Part shown: positions 7,883 through 14,350 of the stretch, piece after piece
Layout of the letters: each line of letters starts with the position of its first letter
Position numbering within the stretch: the stretch's first letter is position 1
Assembly: GCA_015485455.1 (NCBI GenBank)
Contig: WFTN01000548.1
Coordinates: 1 to 14,791 of the forward strand
Reading direction: 5' to 3'
DNA length: 14,791 bases
Origin: Planctomycetota bacterium
GTDB taxonomy: Bacteria; Planctomycetota; GCA-002687715; DRQF01
Translations under genes and position numbers: made by a program
Notes under the pieces: model-generated
Seen by the model: the letters and a program-made list of their open reading frames with translations, nothing else
What the model was told of the DNA's origin: nothing
The model's database searches: none

Positions 7883-7914
7883 ATGGCCAGGAGCGCGTGA
7901 TCGTTCTTGGCCAT
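7883..7914. terminator. Likely bidirectional terminator between htpG and the biotin ligase gene
   Basis: ATGGCCAGGAGCG (7883-7895) can pair with CGTTCTTGGCCAT (7902-7914) over 13 positions, two of them G-U on the plus-strand transcript, around a 6-base loop CGTGAT. It starts 30 bases after the htpG stop and lies 13 bases beyond the stop of the convergent birA-like gene. A clear T-tract is lacking on both sides (only TGCTATGTTT on the plus strand), so termination may be partial or assisted. Confidence 0.6.
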
Positions 7915-7927
7915 TGCTATGTTTCGG

Positions 7928-8752
7928 TTAGTAGTCTGTAGGGATGGTCAGGTCATGGCTTGAAATGATGGATTCCATGGTGCCATCGAGATGTTGGATT
8001 TGAAGATAACCTTCTGCAGTTAATCCTTGAACTTGAGCTTCCCATTCTTGGTTTGCTCGACGAAACTTGAGGGTGCGACCGGGCATCCGACTTCGTGCCA
8101 TCCAGGGGGAGATCAAGTCTTTGTCTCCAGAAATGGTGCCGTTTAACCAACCAATGAGGGACAAGAGAACTTCATTGCGCCTGGGGCAGGTGCCTGCTTC
8201 CATGACGACACTTGTGGCTTTGCCGCTGAGCTCAGGTGTGAAACTCTTTTGGAAGAGATTGAGGCCAATGCCGATGACCCATCCTTGGTGGCCCTGGGGA
8301 TTTGTTGTCCCTTCTGCCAGAACCCCGGCGATTTTCTTTTTGCCGACCAAGACATCATTGGGCCACTTGAGGTGCGGATCTAAGTTCAAGTCTTGGTGCA
8401 GGAAGTCATGGATGGCGACACAAGGGAGAAAAGCGAGGGGAGAAACCGGAATGTCTCCGATAAGCACGAAACTCATCCACAAGCCTAGGGCATCGAGAGA
8501 TTGCCATTTGTTCCCAGACTGCCCCCGTCCTCCAGTTTGCACGTCACTTAAGAAGATGTCACCATGATCTGCATGCCCCCGTCTCACTTCTTCGAGGGCG
8601 AAAGAATTGGTCGAGTCGATGGATTCAAAATGCCTTATCTTTGATCCGATGGGCAGTCCAGCAAAAAGTTGTTCTATGTCTTTGATGTTCACGACGAGAT
8701 TGTGCCGTCGAAAGCAGGTTTCTGCAATCGTTTGAGAGAAATAGCTATGCAT
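7928..8752 (-). CDS. birA: Biotin--[acetyl-CoA-carboxylase] ligase, no DNA-binding domain
   Basis: Attaches biotin, through biotinyl-5'-AMP, to the lysine of the biotin carboxyl carrier protein. Seen: ESIDSTNSFA (43-52), the biotinyl-AMP loop GGRGQSGNKW (74-83), KWPNDVLVGKKKIAGVLAE (129-147), IGIGLNL (160-166), and a short C-terminal SH3-like cap from about 215 to 274. There is no N-terminal winged helix, so this is a class I ligase unable to act as the BirA repressor. The loop reads GRGQ where E. coli BirA has GRGR118. The start is uncertain: ATG at 8752 gives 274 residues but has no Shine-Dalgarno and overlaps the start of the divergent UPF0045 gene by 6 bases; GTG at 8692 (254 residues) is an alternative and the conserved core begins well after both. 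It is convergent with htpG. Confidence 0.93.
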   Translation of the reverse strand: MHSYFSQTIAETCFRRHNLVVNIKDIEQLFAGLPIGSKIRHFESIDSTNSFALEEVRRGHADHGDIFLSDVQTGGRGQSGNKWQSLDALGLWMSFVLIGDIPVSPLAFLPCVAIHDFLHQDLNLDPHLKWPNDVLVGKKKIAGVLAEGTTNPQGHQGWVIGIGLNLFQKSFTPELSGKATSVVMEAGTCPRRNEVLLSLIGWLNGTISGDKDLISPWMARSRMPGRTLKFRRANQEWEAQVQGLTAEGYLQIQHLDGTMESIISSHDLTIPTDY

Positions 8753-9046
8753 GTCATTGCCGATGTTTGTGTAATTCCCTTAGGAGTTGGCGTTTCTGTC
8801 TCCAAATATGTCGCCGCATGCCAAGGTGTCTTCGATGAAGCAGGTTTGAGCTACAGAATTCACAGTTATGGCACGAATTTAGAAGGCGAATGGGATGTGG
8901 TCATGGATGCCATCAAGAAGTGCCACGAGGTCGTGCATCATATGGGTGCCCCCAGGCTTTCGACGCAGATAAAAGTTGGGACACGGATAGATCGTTCTCA
9001 GACGATGGCTGACAAGATTCGGAGCGTCGAAGAAAAACTCTCTTAG
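8747..9046 (+). CDS. Thiamine-binding / UPF0045 (MTH1187-like) family protein
   Basis: A 99-residue protein beginning MHVIADVCVIPLGVGVSVS. The strand-turn IADVCVIPLG, the IHSYGTNLEGEWDVVMDAI segment (about 45-63) and the STQIKVGTRID stretch near 77-87 match the small ferredoxin-like Thiamine_BP/UPF0045 family, members of which form tetramers and are thought to bind thiamine or its pyrimidine precursor; the physiological role is unresolved. The frame is open from 8669, but the first 26 codons overlap the biotin ligase and lie outside the family length, so ATG 8747 is chosen; a weak GAGAGAA lies at 8734-8740. The gene is divergent from the biotin ligase, so its promoter must lie inside that gene. 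It converges with the EamA gene over a 26-base gap holding a hairpin. No thiamine biosynthesis gene is nearby. Confidence 0.82.
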   Translation: MHVIADVCVIPLGVGVSVSKYVAACQGVFDEAGLSYRIHSYGTNLEGEWDVVMDAIKKCHEVVHHMGAPRLSTQIKVGTRIDRSQTMADKIRSVEEKLS

Positions 9047-9051
9047 GCAAG

Positions 9052-9070
9052 ATCAACGGGGTGCGTTGAT
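9052..9070. terminator. Small hairpin between two convergent genes
   Basis: ATCAACG (9052-9058) and CGTTGAT (9064-9070) form a perfect 7-bp stem with a 5-base loop, filling most of the 26-base gap between the thiamine-binding gene stop (9046) and the EamA gene stop (9073). There is no T-tract in either direction. Probably a weak bidirectional terminator or transcript-end protector. Confidence 0.45.
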
Positions 9071-9072
9071 GA

Positions 9073-9963
9073 TCACTGCGAGATGAGAACGACACCGCAG
9101 AGAGCGACGATTGTGCCTAAGAGGATGCGAATAGGAATCGGCACGCGCTCTTGCCAAGCTGTCATTGGAACTAAGAAAACAGGTGTCAGGGAAAGAACCG
9201 CGGCTGCCACTGCCGGTTTTGACTCATCAATGGCGACCATCATTGTCAAGATACCCAAGTAGGTGCCCAGAAACACGGGAAGCCAGCCCATGCGAAAAAC
9301 TTGTTTGTCAAAGATGGTCCTGACAACGAAGCTGCCCCGTCCGATGGCGGCTAGCCCGAGACTCATGCCTAAAGCCGCCCCCATGAGCCGAATAAAACCT
9401 GTGTGGATCGGATGATTGGCTCCTGTTGCTTCCTTGGCGATCAAGATACCTGCAGCTTGGCAGAAAGAGGCCAGAAGACCCCAGAGGAGACCTCGGGTCC
9501 AGTCCTTCTTGTTGTGATTGGCTTGTGGTTTTTGGTTGCGTGTGACATCAATGACCCCCAACATGACCAAAAGCACCCCATAGAATTCCAGAGTTGATAA
9601 AGGCGTAGCAGAACCAAAGACATGGAACAGCAGTAAGAACACGGGATTGGTCGCGTGAATCAAGGCAGCTTGCCTTGGACCAAGCTTGTCGATGGCTTGA
9701 AAGAAACCGAAGTCTCCGATGGCCATGCCCACAACCCCAGACGCCAGAAGCAAATAGGATTCCTCCCAATTGGGGAGGGGGATGTCACCCAAGAATACCA
9801 AGGCAGCACTACTCAAGGCAAAGAGCACACTGGCCAAGCAGACCTTGTAGAGGTTGCATGCCAGGGCACCGCGCTCAGCTAAGAGCTTGTGAAACAGGAG
9901 GATGGAAAATGACCAAGAGAGGGTGGCGAAAACTCCGGCAGCTGGTCCAATGAGTTGATTCAT
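9073..9963 (-). CDS. EamA/DMT family transporter, 10 transmembrane segments
   Basis: A 296-residue inner-membrane protein with two EamA repeats. Repeat one (about 1-140) ends with AIGDFGFFQAIDKLGPRQAA (81-100) and ATNPVFLLLF; repeat two (about 156-296) has LGTYLGILTMMVAIDESKPA (232-251) and LTPVFLVPMTAWQERVPI. Ten hydrophobic segments can be counted, with a short charged linker (TRNQKPQANHNKKDW, 141-155) between the halves. The drug/metabolite transporter superfamily includes exporters of amino acids and metabolites and importers such as the riboflavin carrier RibN; substrate cannot be deduced here. The ATG (9961-9963) overlaps the TGA of the upstream phosphatase by ATGA and has no Shine-Dalgarno, so it is probably translated by coupling. 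This implies that transporter and phosphatase act together. Confidence 0.92.
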   Translation of the reverse strand: MNQLIGPAAGVFATLSWSFSILLFHKLLAERGALACNLYKVCLASVLFALSSAALVFLGDIPLPNWEESYLLLASGVVGMAIGDFGFFQAIDKLGPRQAALIHATNPVFLLLFHVFGSATPLSTLEFYGVLLVMLGVIDVTRNQKPQANHNKKDWTRGLLWGLLASFCQAAGILIAKEATGANHPIHTGFIRLMGAALGMSLGLAAIGRGSFVVRTIFDKQVFRMGWLPVFLGTYLGILTMMVAIDESKPAVAAAVLSLTPVFLVPMTAWQERVPIPIRILLGTIVALCGVVLISQ

Positions 9964-10802
9964 GGGAGGCGAGGGTCAAAGGCTTCTCGTTCCATGATGG
10001 CTTTGAGTTCGGGAGAAAGGGAACGGTCAAAGTTCACGATTGCATCTTTCCAAGAGCCATAGGTTGGGTTTGGCAAGATGAACCAACCTTGGCCCCAATT
10101 CTGCTGATATGACCGGGAGCTTTCTTCTCGGGTTACCTTGTCGGTCTTGGCCCCTGAGCAGAAATCGCCATAGTCGTCGCCAATGAGCATGAGGATGCGG
10201 TGAGTCTTGGCTATCATGGCCCTTCGACTTCCTTTGTCCGAGAGCCAGTCCTTTTTTTCGTTCTTCATAAGAACCGTGTCCATGCTCTTGCTCAGTGGGA
10301 AGCCGTATTTCTCCAGATTTTTCCTGGTTGATTCCTCTAAACGAGCTTCGCGATTCGTGACGTAGAAAATCTCGATTCCCATTTGAGCCGCTTTGGTCAG
10401 GAAAGGGAGGGAGCCGGGAACGGGATATGCCGCTTCTTGGTGAACCCAAATATCCCAGGTTTTACTTTTGTAACTTTCATTCTTAAGGACCAAGCGGGCT
10501 TGGTAGGGCGAATTGTCTAAGACCGTTTCATCGATGTCGACAATGATGGCTGGTGTTTTCTCGCCGCGTTCTTGGTCTGCATATTGCTCGATTGCAGCGG
10601 TCCATTGTGGATCACGCAGACGTTTCTTAAGGGCTGCTTGGGCCAGGTTGTAGGTTTGGTGGCAATGAGCCCGCCATTCCACTGAAGATTGGACCCAAAG
10701 AGTGGCGTCGAATGTGCGGTGGTGGCAGCTCTTCGGCGATGAATCGGCGTGAATGCCTAAAGCTGTCAAAAGTGCGATTGTAGCCAGTAGAGTCTTGAAC
10801 AT
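9960..10802 (-). CDS. Secreted HAD acid phosphatase / 5'-nucleotidase (class C, e(P4)-like)
   Basis: With start ATG at 10802 this is a 280-residue protein. GGAGG at 10809-10813 sits 6 bases before the start; the longer frame begins at a TTG (10841) with no such site. The first 19 residues (MFKTLLATIALLTALGIHA) look like a signal peptide cleaved before DSSPK; there is no lipobox Cys, unlike Haemophilus e(P4). The DDDD phosphatase signature is present: VDIDETVLDN (88-97, nucleophile D89 and D91), FYVTNRE (146-152), a basic KGSRR region (190-194) and IGDDYGDF (207-214). Family members remove phosphate from nucleotides, NMN, pyridoxal phosphate and similar monoesters in the periplasm, using Mg2+. 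It overlaps the EamA transporter gene by 4 bases. It lies 107 bases behind the transglutaminase gene on the same strand, so it may have its own promoter. Confidence 0.9.
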   Translation of the reverse strand: MFKTLLATIALLTALGIHADSSPKSCHHRTFDATLWVQSSVEWRAHCHQTYNLAQAALKKRLRDPQWTAAIEQYADQERGEKTPAIIVDIDETVLDNSPYQARLVLKNESYKSKTWDIWVHQEAAYPVPGSLPFLTKAAQMGIEIFYVTNREARLEESTRKNLEKYGFPLSKSMDTVLMKNEKKDWLSDKGSRRAMIAKTHRILMLIGDDYGDFCSGAKTDKVTREESSRSYQQNWGQGWFILPNPTYGSWKDAIVNFDRSLSPELKAIMEREAFDPRLP

Positions 10803-10891
10803 GAGAGGCCTCCAAGCCGATGGATGATCCGAGTTGTCCAAGATAGGAAGCTCAGAGCAAAAGCAAAAGAGGGAGCGGCTAAACCTTTGTG

Positions 10892-10905
10892 TCCTTCATG
10901 AAGGA
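10892..10905. repeat. 14-bp perfect palindrome after the transglutaminase gene
   Basis: TCCTTCATGAAGGA reads the same on both strands and lies 4 bases beyond the transglutaminase stop, in the 107-base gap before the phosphatase gene. As RNA it gives only a 5-bp stem with a CATG loop and no T-run, so it is a poor terminator; as DNA it could be a small symmetric protein-binding site. The rest of the gap shows no convincing promoter. Confidence 0.4.
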
Positions 10906-10909
10906 AACT

Positions 10910-13129
10910 TCACTTCAAACGATTGTTGAGGCTGCGTAAATGAGTTTCAAACTCCCTAAGACGGTCCGGGCTGATCTCCTTGTTGCCAAAGAATGCATCG
11001 CAGAAAATCTTGGCCACGTCCCGGAGGGGGTCTTGATGTTTGGCATAGTCGGTCGCCAAGCGTTTCGCATGCTCGAAGGGGGTTTCTTCTGGTGCCCGTT
11101 GATTTCGCCAGCGGGATAGATGTTCTTGCCACTGAGCATAACGTGCAATCACGATTTCTCGTGGGGAGTCGGCGGTTTGAGCAGACAAGGGGGGCGTATT
11201 TCTAATCTGGGTGCCACGGGTGGTAATGGTTTCAGGTCTTGAGCCTCGACTTTTTCGCGGGGCCACTCGGGGGCGCTTGAGGAATGCGATGAAGAAAATA
11301 AGCCCAATAGAGCCAAACAAAACCATGATAGCACGGTCTTGGTTGTAGGCGTCTGACACCAAGCCGAACAAGCGAGAAACGCCTCTTTTCTTGTCGGAAC
11401 TGCTTCGGGACTTGCTGTGTCCTTGAGCGCCGGTCTTTTTCGTTGTCGCTTCATTTTCTTGGCCCATGACACTGCGGTCATCGACGAATGCTGTGGCGTC
11501 ATAAGGGAACCAACCTTGGCCTTCGATGTAGTATTCGGCCCATACATGAGCGCTTCCTTCGGTGATGATGTAGCGCTGTTGAGCACCATCCCAGGTGTGC
11601 CCCAAAAATCCCTTGGCCAAGCGGGCAGGCACGCCAGAAGCTCTGAGCAGGAGGCAAGCGGAGGTGGCAAAGTAGGTGCAGTCTCCAACACGGGAAGAAA
11701 GCAAGAAGTTCTTCAATTGGGTGTCGCCACGGCGTCGTCTCTCCGCCCAAGTTGTGGTGGTATCGTAGATGAAATTCTTGGCGTAGAACAACTCCAATTT
11801 TCTCAGTTTTACCCCCAAGGAATCTGCGTCGCTGAAGATACTGCTTGAGAGTTCTTTGAGGTCGAAGCCGATGTTTTTTCGGTTGGGGAGTTCCGTGTGG
11901 AGATCTAAGGGGTGATCCCTTCTGGCTCCGATCCCTTTTCCTTTCCTGAGTGCATTTCGCGAGAGGCCCAGTTCAATTTTGTCACCTTCAATTTGAGAAG
12001 GCTTGTTTTCGGCGAAGAGCGCAACCTCACCACTCCAATTATGACCGATGGTGACATCTTTTGCTTCCGATGTGAGGAGCTTGGCCGTGATTGCGTCGTA
12101 GCGAATGGGAAAAAGGGCGGTTTTGGGGGAAAGGCGCTCCATGACGTATTGGGTGTTAACAATCAATGATGGTTCCCGCCGTATGAAGACGCGCTTATTG
12201 GATACTTCGAAACGAGTCTTTCGGGCCGTTTCCCAGGTTGATCCATCGTGACGAACTTTGTCGAGTATTTGGACGCGCCAAAGAGTGTTCTTGTTGGTTT
12301 TCGGCCGCAGTGGTGGTCGCAGCTCGATGCCCCTGCTGCGGGCTTGGAAGGCAAAAAGCGGCTCTAAACTTTTTCGAGCTTTTCCTAAGTCCGAGAGTTT
12401 GAACTCTGTGCTCCAACCGATCAACCGACTGGTATCGGCAGGGGGAGCGAGCTGTCCCCAGGCGCTATCTTTCTCACCCAATAAGGTCCGCGTAGTGGCT
12501 TCACCGCCGACGAAGACTATGATGGAGACCAAGAAGATGCCGATCATCATCTTGGCGCCATGCCACAGCTGAAGTTGAGGACGGGCGGTGTAGGCATGGA
12601 TATCAAACAGCTGATGCCTGATGGGGGCTGCAAGGAAGAAAATGCTGACAAAAGTGAGGCCCCAAAAGAGGCCCCAGGGGCGTCCATCGACCAGCCCAAT
12701 ACTGAGTGCCCCGAAGGACAGGGCGTCATGGAGCCGATAGGTCTGCACCTGAAACAAGAAGAATGCCGAAGCCCAACTGGTGAGCAAGATGATGGCAACC
12801 TCTTGGCCCATTCCTAAATTTAGGTCAATGCCTGCGGATATATAGTTCCATCCCGTCGCACCCACGCCAATGGCGAATCCGACAATGCTCAGGCAAATGA
12901 CAAAACTCGTCGCTGAGCTCTTTGGCCATGGGCGGGAGCGAAAGAACCGGGCGACGGCCTGGGGAATCATGGCCCAAAACGCAAGAATTGGCCCGTCGAT
13001 CCAGGGGCTCTCCCAAGTGTTGATGGCGGACAAGAATAAGACCAAGGTGGCACTGAGAGCACAATCGCAGAGGAAAAGTCTCGTCTCTGCCCTACGAGCC
13101 CCAATGATTGTGGGACTTCCTTGCTTCAC
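10910..13129 (-). CDS. TgpA-like membrane transglutaminase-fold protease/transferase (DUF3488, Transglut_core, DUF4129)
   Basis: I place the start at GTG 13129 (739 residues): it overlaps the DUF58 stop as GTGA and has GAGGAG about 8 bases upstream; the longer frame begins at a TTG with no site. Residues about 20-210 contain some five or six hydrophobic segments (DUF3488 type). A large extracytoplasmic region follows, with a transglutaminase core carrying the Cys-His-Asp triad: C484 in SRVGDCTYFATSACLLL, H528 in GSAHVWAEYYI and D544 in GWFPYDATAF. A final membrane segment lies near 601-617, then a cytoplasmic DUF4129-like tail (ARYAQWQEHLSRW near 662-674). TgpA of Pseudomonas aeruginosa has the same layout and is an essential inner-membrane protein linked to the cell envelope. 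Its neighbours MoxR and DUF58 are the usual partners. The natural substrate is unknown. Confidence 0.92.
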   Translation of the reverse strand: MKQGSPTIIGARRAETRLFLCDCALSATLVLFLSAINTWESPWIDGPILAFWAMIPQAVARFFRSRPWPKSSATSFVICLSIVGFAIGVGATGWNYISAGIDLNLGMGQEVAIILLTSWASAFFLFQVQTYRLHDALSFGALSIGLVDGRPWGLFWGLTFVSIFFLAAPIRHQLFDIHAYTARPQLQLWHGAKMMIGIFLVSIIVFVGGEATTRTLLGEKDSAWGQLAPPADTSRLIGWSTEFKLSDLGKARKSLEPLFAFQARSRGIELRPPLRPKTNKNTLWRVQILDKVRHDGSTWETARKTRFEVSNKRVFIRREPSLIVNTQYVMERLSPKTALFPIRYDAITAKLLTSEAKDVTIGHNWSGEVALFAENKPSQIEGDKIELGLSRNALRKGKGIGARRDHPLDLHTELPNRKNIGFDLKELSSSIFSDADSLGVKLRKLELFYAKNFIYDTTTTWAERRRRGDTQLKNFLLSSRVGDCTYFATSACLLLRASGVPARLAKGFLGHTWDGAQQRYIITEGSAHVWAEYYIEGQGWFPYDATAFVDDRSVMGQENEATTKKTGAQGHSKSRSSSDKKRGVSRLFGLVSDAYNQDRAIMVLFGSIGLIFFIAFLKRPRVAPRKSRGSRPETITTRGTQIRNTPPLSAQTADSPREIVIARYAQWQEHLSRWRNQRAPEETPFEHAKRLATDYAKHQDPLRDVAKIFCDAFFGNKEISPDRLREFETHLRSLNNRLK

Positions 13130-14343
13130 TTTTTTTTCTCCTCTTGGGGTTGGGGCCAACCGATCCAAACGTGTTGAATCCCGTCGATGAGTCCACCAGG
13201 TGCTGGGGTGAGGACGGCTTCGTCACCGGGTGAGGGCAAAGCGGCAACGACGACATGGTGTCCCGCGTCTTGAAGACGATGCAGGATAGCGTTGGAACGC
13301 TCCCGATGCTCATGGTTGACAGTTGTGATGACGCAGATTTGAGAAGGGGGCTCTTGCTTCTCCAAAAGCGATGTGAGAACGATCGGCAAAGTGAGGGAAG
13401 GGCTCAAACTTGCATCAGCCAATCTCTCCATCAAGATGAACATATGTTCGGTTGAGCGACCGATGGCCAAGTAATCGCTGCTTCTGTTTCCTGTTACCAG
13501 GGCAACAGATTCTCCGCAGCGGTTCGCCCGATGAGCTAATGAAGCAGCTAAGCGTGTTGATTGGTCTAGAATGCCCACACCCACACCGGGTGCGTCAACG
13601 GACACGTTTCGATCCACAACAATGATCAGCCCACCTTCCGACTCGGCGAGAGTTTGGCGAACAACAAGAGTATCCCGACGGGCACTTTGCTTCCAGAGGA
13701 TGCGTGAGCGAGGATCTCCGTGCCGGTATTCACGGACACTGAGGAATTCGTTGGACACACCCATGCGTCGATGTTGTTCTGTGATGCCCAAGCGAGCTAA
13801 CCCTGTGGCAAGAAGGAGGCTTCTTGGGATCTTGTGAATTCTCGGCAGGACAACGACTTCATTGTCGGTTTGTAAGAGTCTACGACATTCAAATAGGCCG
13901 AAAGGGTCGCTGATTCGAAGGAGAGCGGTACTGGCCCGGTATCGCCCCCGGTTGACTTCGCAACGAACTTCGTACTGACGCTCAGACGTCTTGCCAGGAT
14001 CTAGGTCAGCGGAGAATAGGAGGCGTCTTCGGGTCGACGGAGCTACTGTGGGCCATTCGCTGAAGCGGGCATGAACATGGGGGCGAAGAGTCTTGTTTTC
14101 AAGGGTCACGCGGACTTTGATCATGTCTCCTTCGAAGATGCGGTTGGGACACTTTTGGGTGAGGACGATTTCTTCCGCTGCCCGGCGGACGATATGATTG
14201 AGGTAGAGCGTGAGGCAGATGAGCATGGCACCGAAGGCCGCGGTTGATGGGGAGTCTTGTCGAATCCCAGCAAAGATGGAGATGCCGCCAATGATTGACA
14301 GGACCCAACCAGAACCACAACTTGGTGTAATGGCAGTGAGCAT
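13126..14343 (-). CDS. DUF58 domain protein of the MoxR cluster
   Basis: With start ATG at 14343 the protein has 405 residues and begins 7 bases after the MoxR stop; ATG at 14406 (426 residues) would overlap MoxR by 56 bases. Neither has a clear Shine-Dalgarno, so re-initiation after MoxR is likely. Two membrane segments at about 13-27 and 34-49 precede a beta-rich region (about 60-185). The DUF58 signature is at about 197-222 (NEFLSVREYRHGDPRSRILW and following WKQSARR), followed by a von Willebrand A-like fold (GGLIIVVDRNVSV, about 237-249) whose metal-site (MIDAS) motif is not conserved in the usual DxSxS form. These proteins are thought to be anchored partners of MoxR ATPases in assembly or activation of envelope complexes. 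The gene ends in GTGA, coupling it to the transglutaminase. Confidence 0.93.
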   Translation of the reverse strand: MLTAITPSCGSGWVLSIIGGISIFAGIRQDSPSTAAFGAMLICLTLYLNHIVRRAAEEIVLTQKCPNRIFEGDMIKVRVTLENKTLRPHVHARFSEWPTVAPSTRRRLLFSADLDPGKTSERQYEVRCEVNRGRYRASTALLRISDPFGLFECRRLLQTDNEVVVLPRIHKIPRSLLLATGLARLGITEQHRRMGVSNEFLSVREYRHGDPRSRILWKQSARRDTLVVRQTLAESEGGLIIVVDRNVSVDAPGVGVGILDQSTRLAASLAHRANRCGESVALVTGNRSSDYLAIGRSTEHMFILMERLADASLSPSLTLPIVLTSLLEKQEPPSQICVITTVNHEHRERSNAILHRLQDAGHHVVVAALPSPGDEAVLTPAPGGLIDGIQHVWIGWPQPQEEKKK

Positions 14344-14350
14344 CTGAAAC

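Noticed and set aside
8067..8567. 166-codon open frame on the plus strand
   Set aside because: It is antisense to the well-conserved core of the biotin ligase and has no family resemblance or ribosome site.
8669..8746. Upstream 26 codons of the thiamine-binding protein frame
   Set aside because: They overlap the biotin ligase gene, exceed the family's usual length of about 100 residues, and the conserved sequence begins exactly at the ATG at 8747.
10803..10841. Upstream TTG start for the phosphatase
   Set aside because: It would put 13 charged and polar residues before the signal peptide; the ATG at 10802 has GGAGG 6 bases upstream.
13130..13168. Upstream TTG start for the transglutaminase
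   Set aside because: No ribosome site is visible, whereas GTG 13129 has GAGGAG and a GTGA overlap with the upstream stop.
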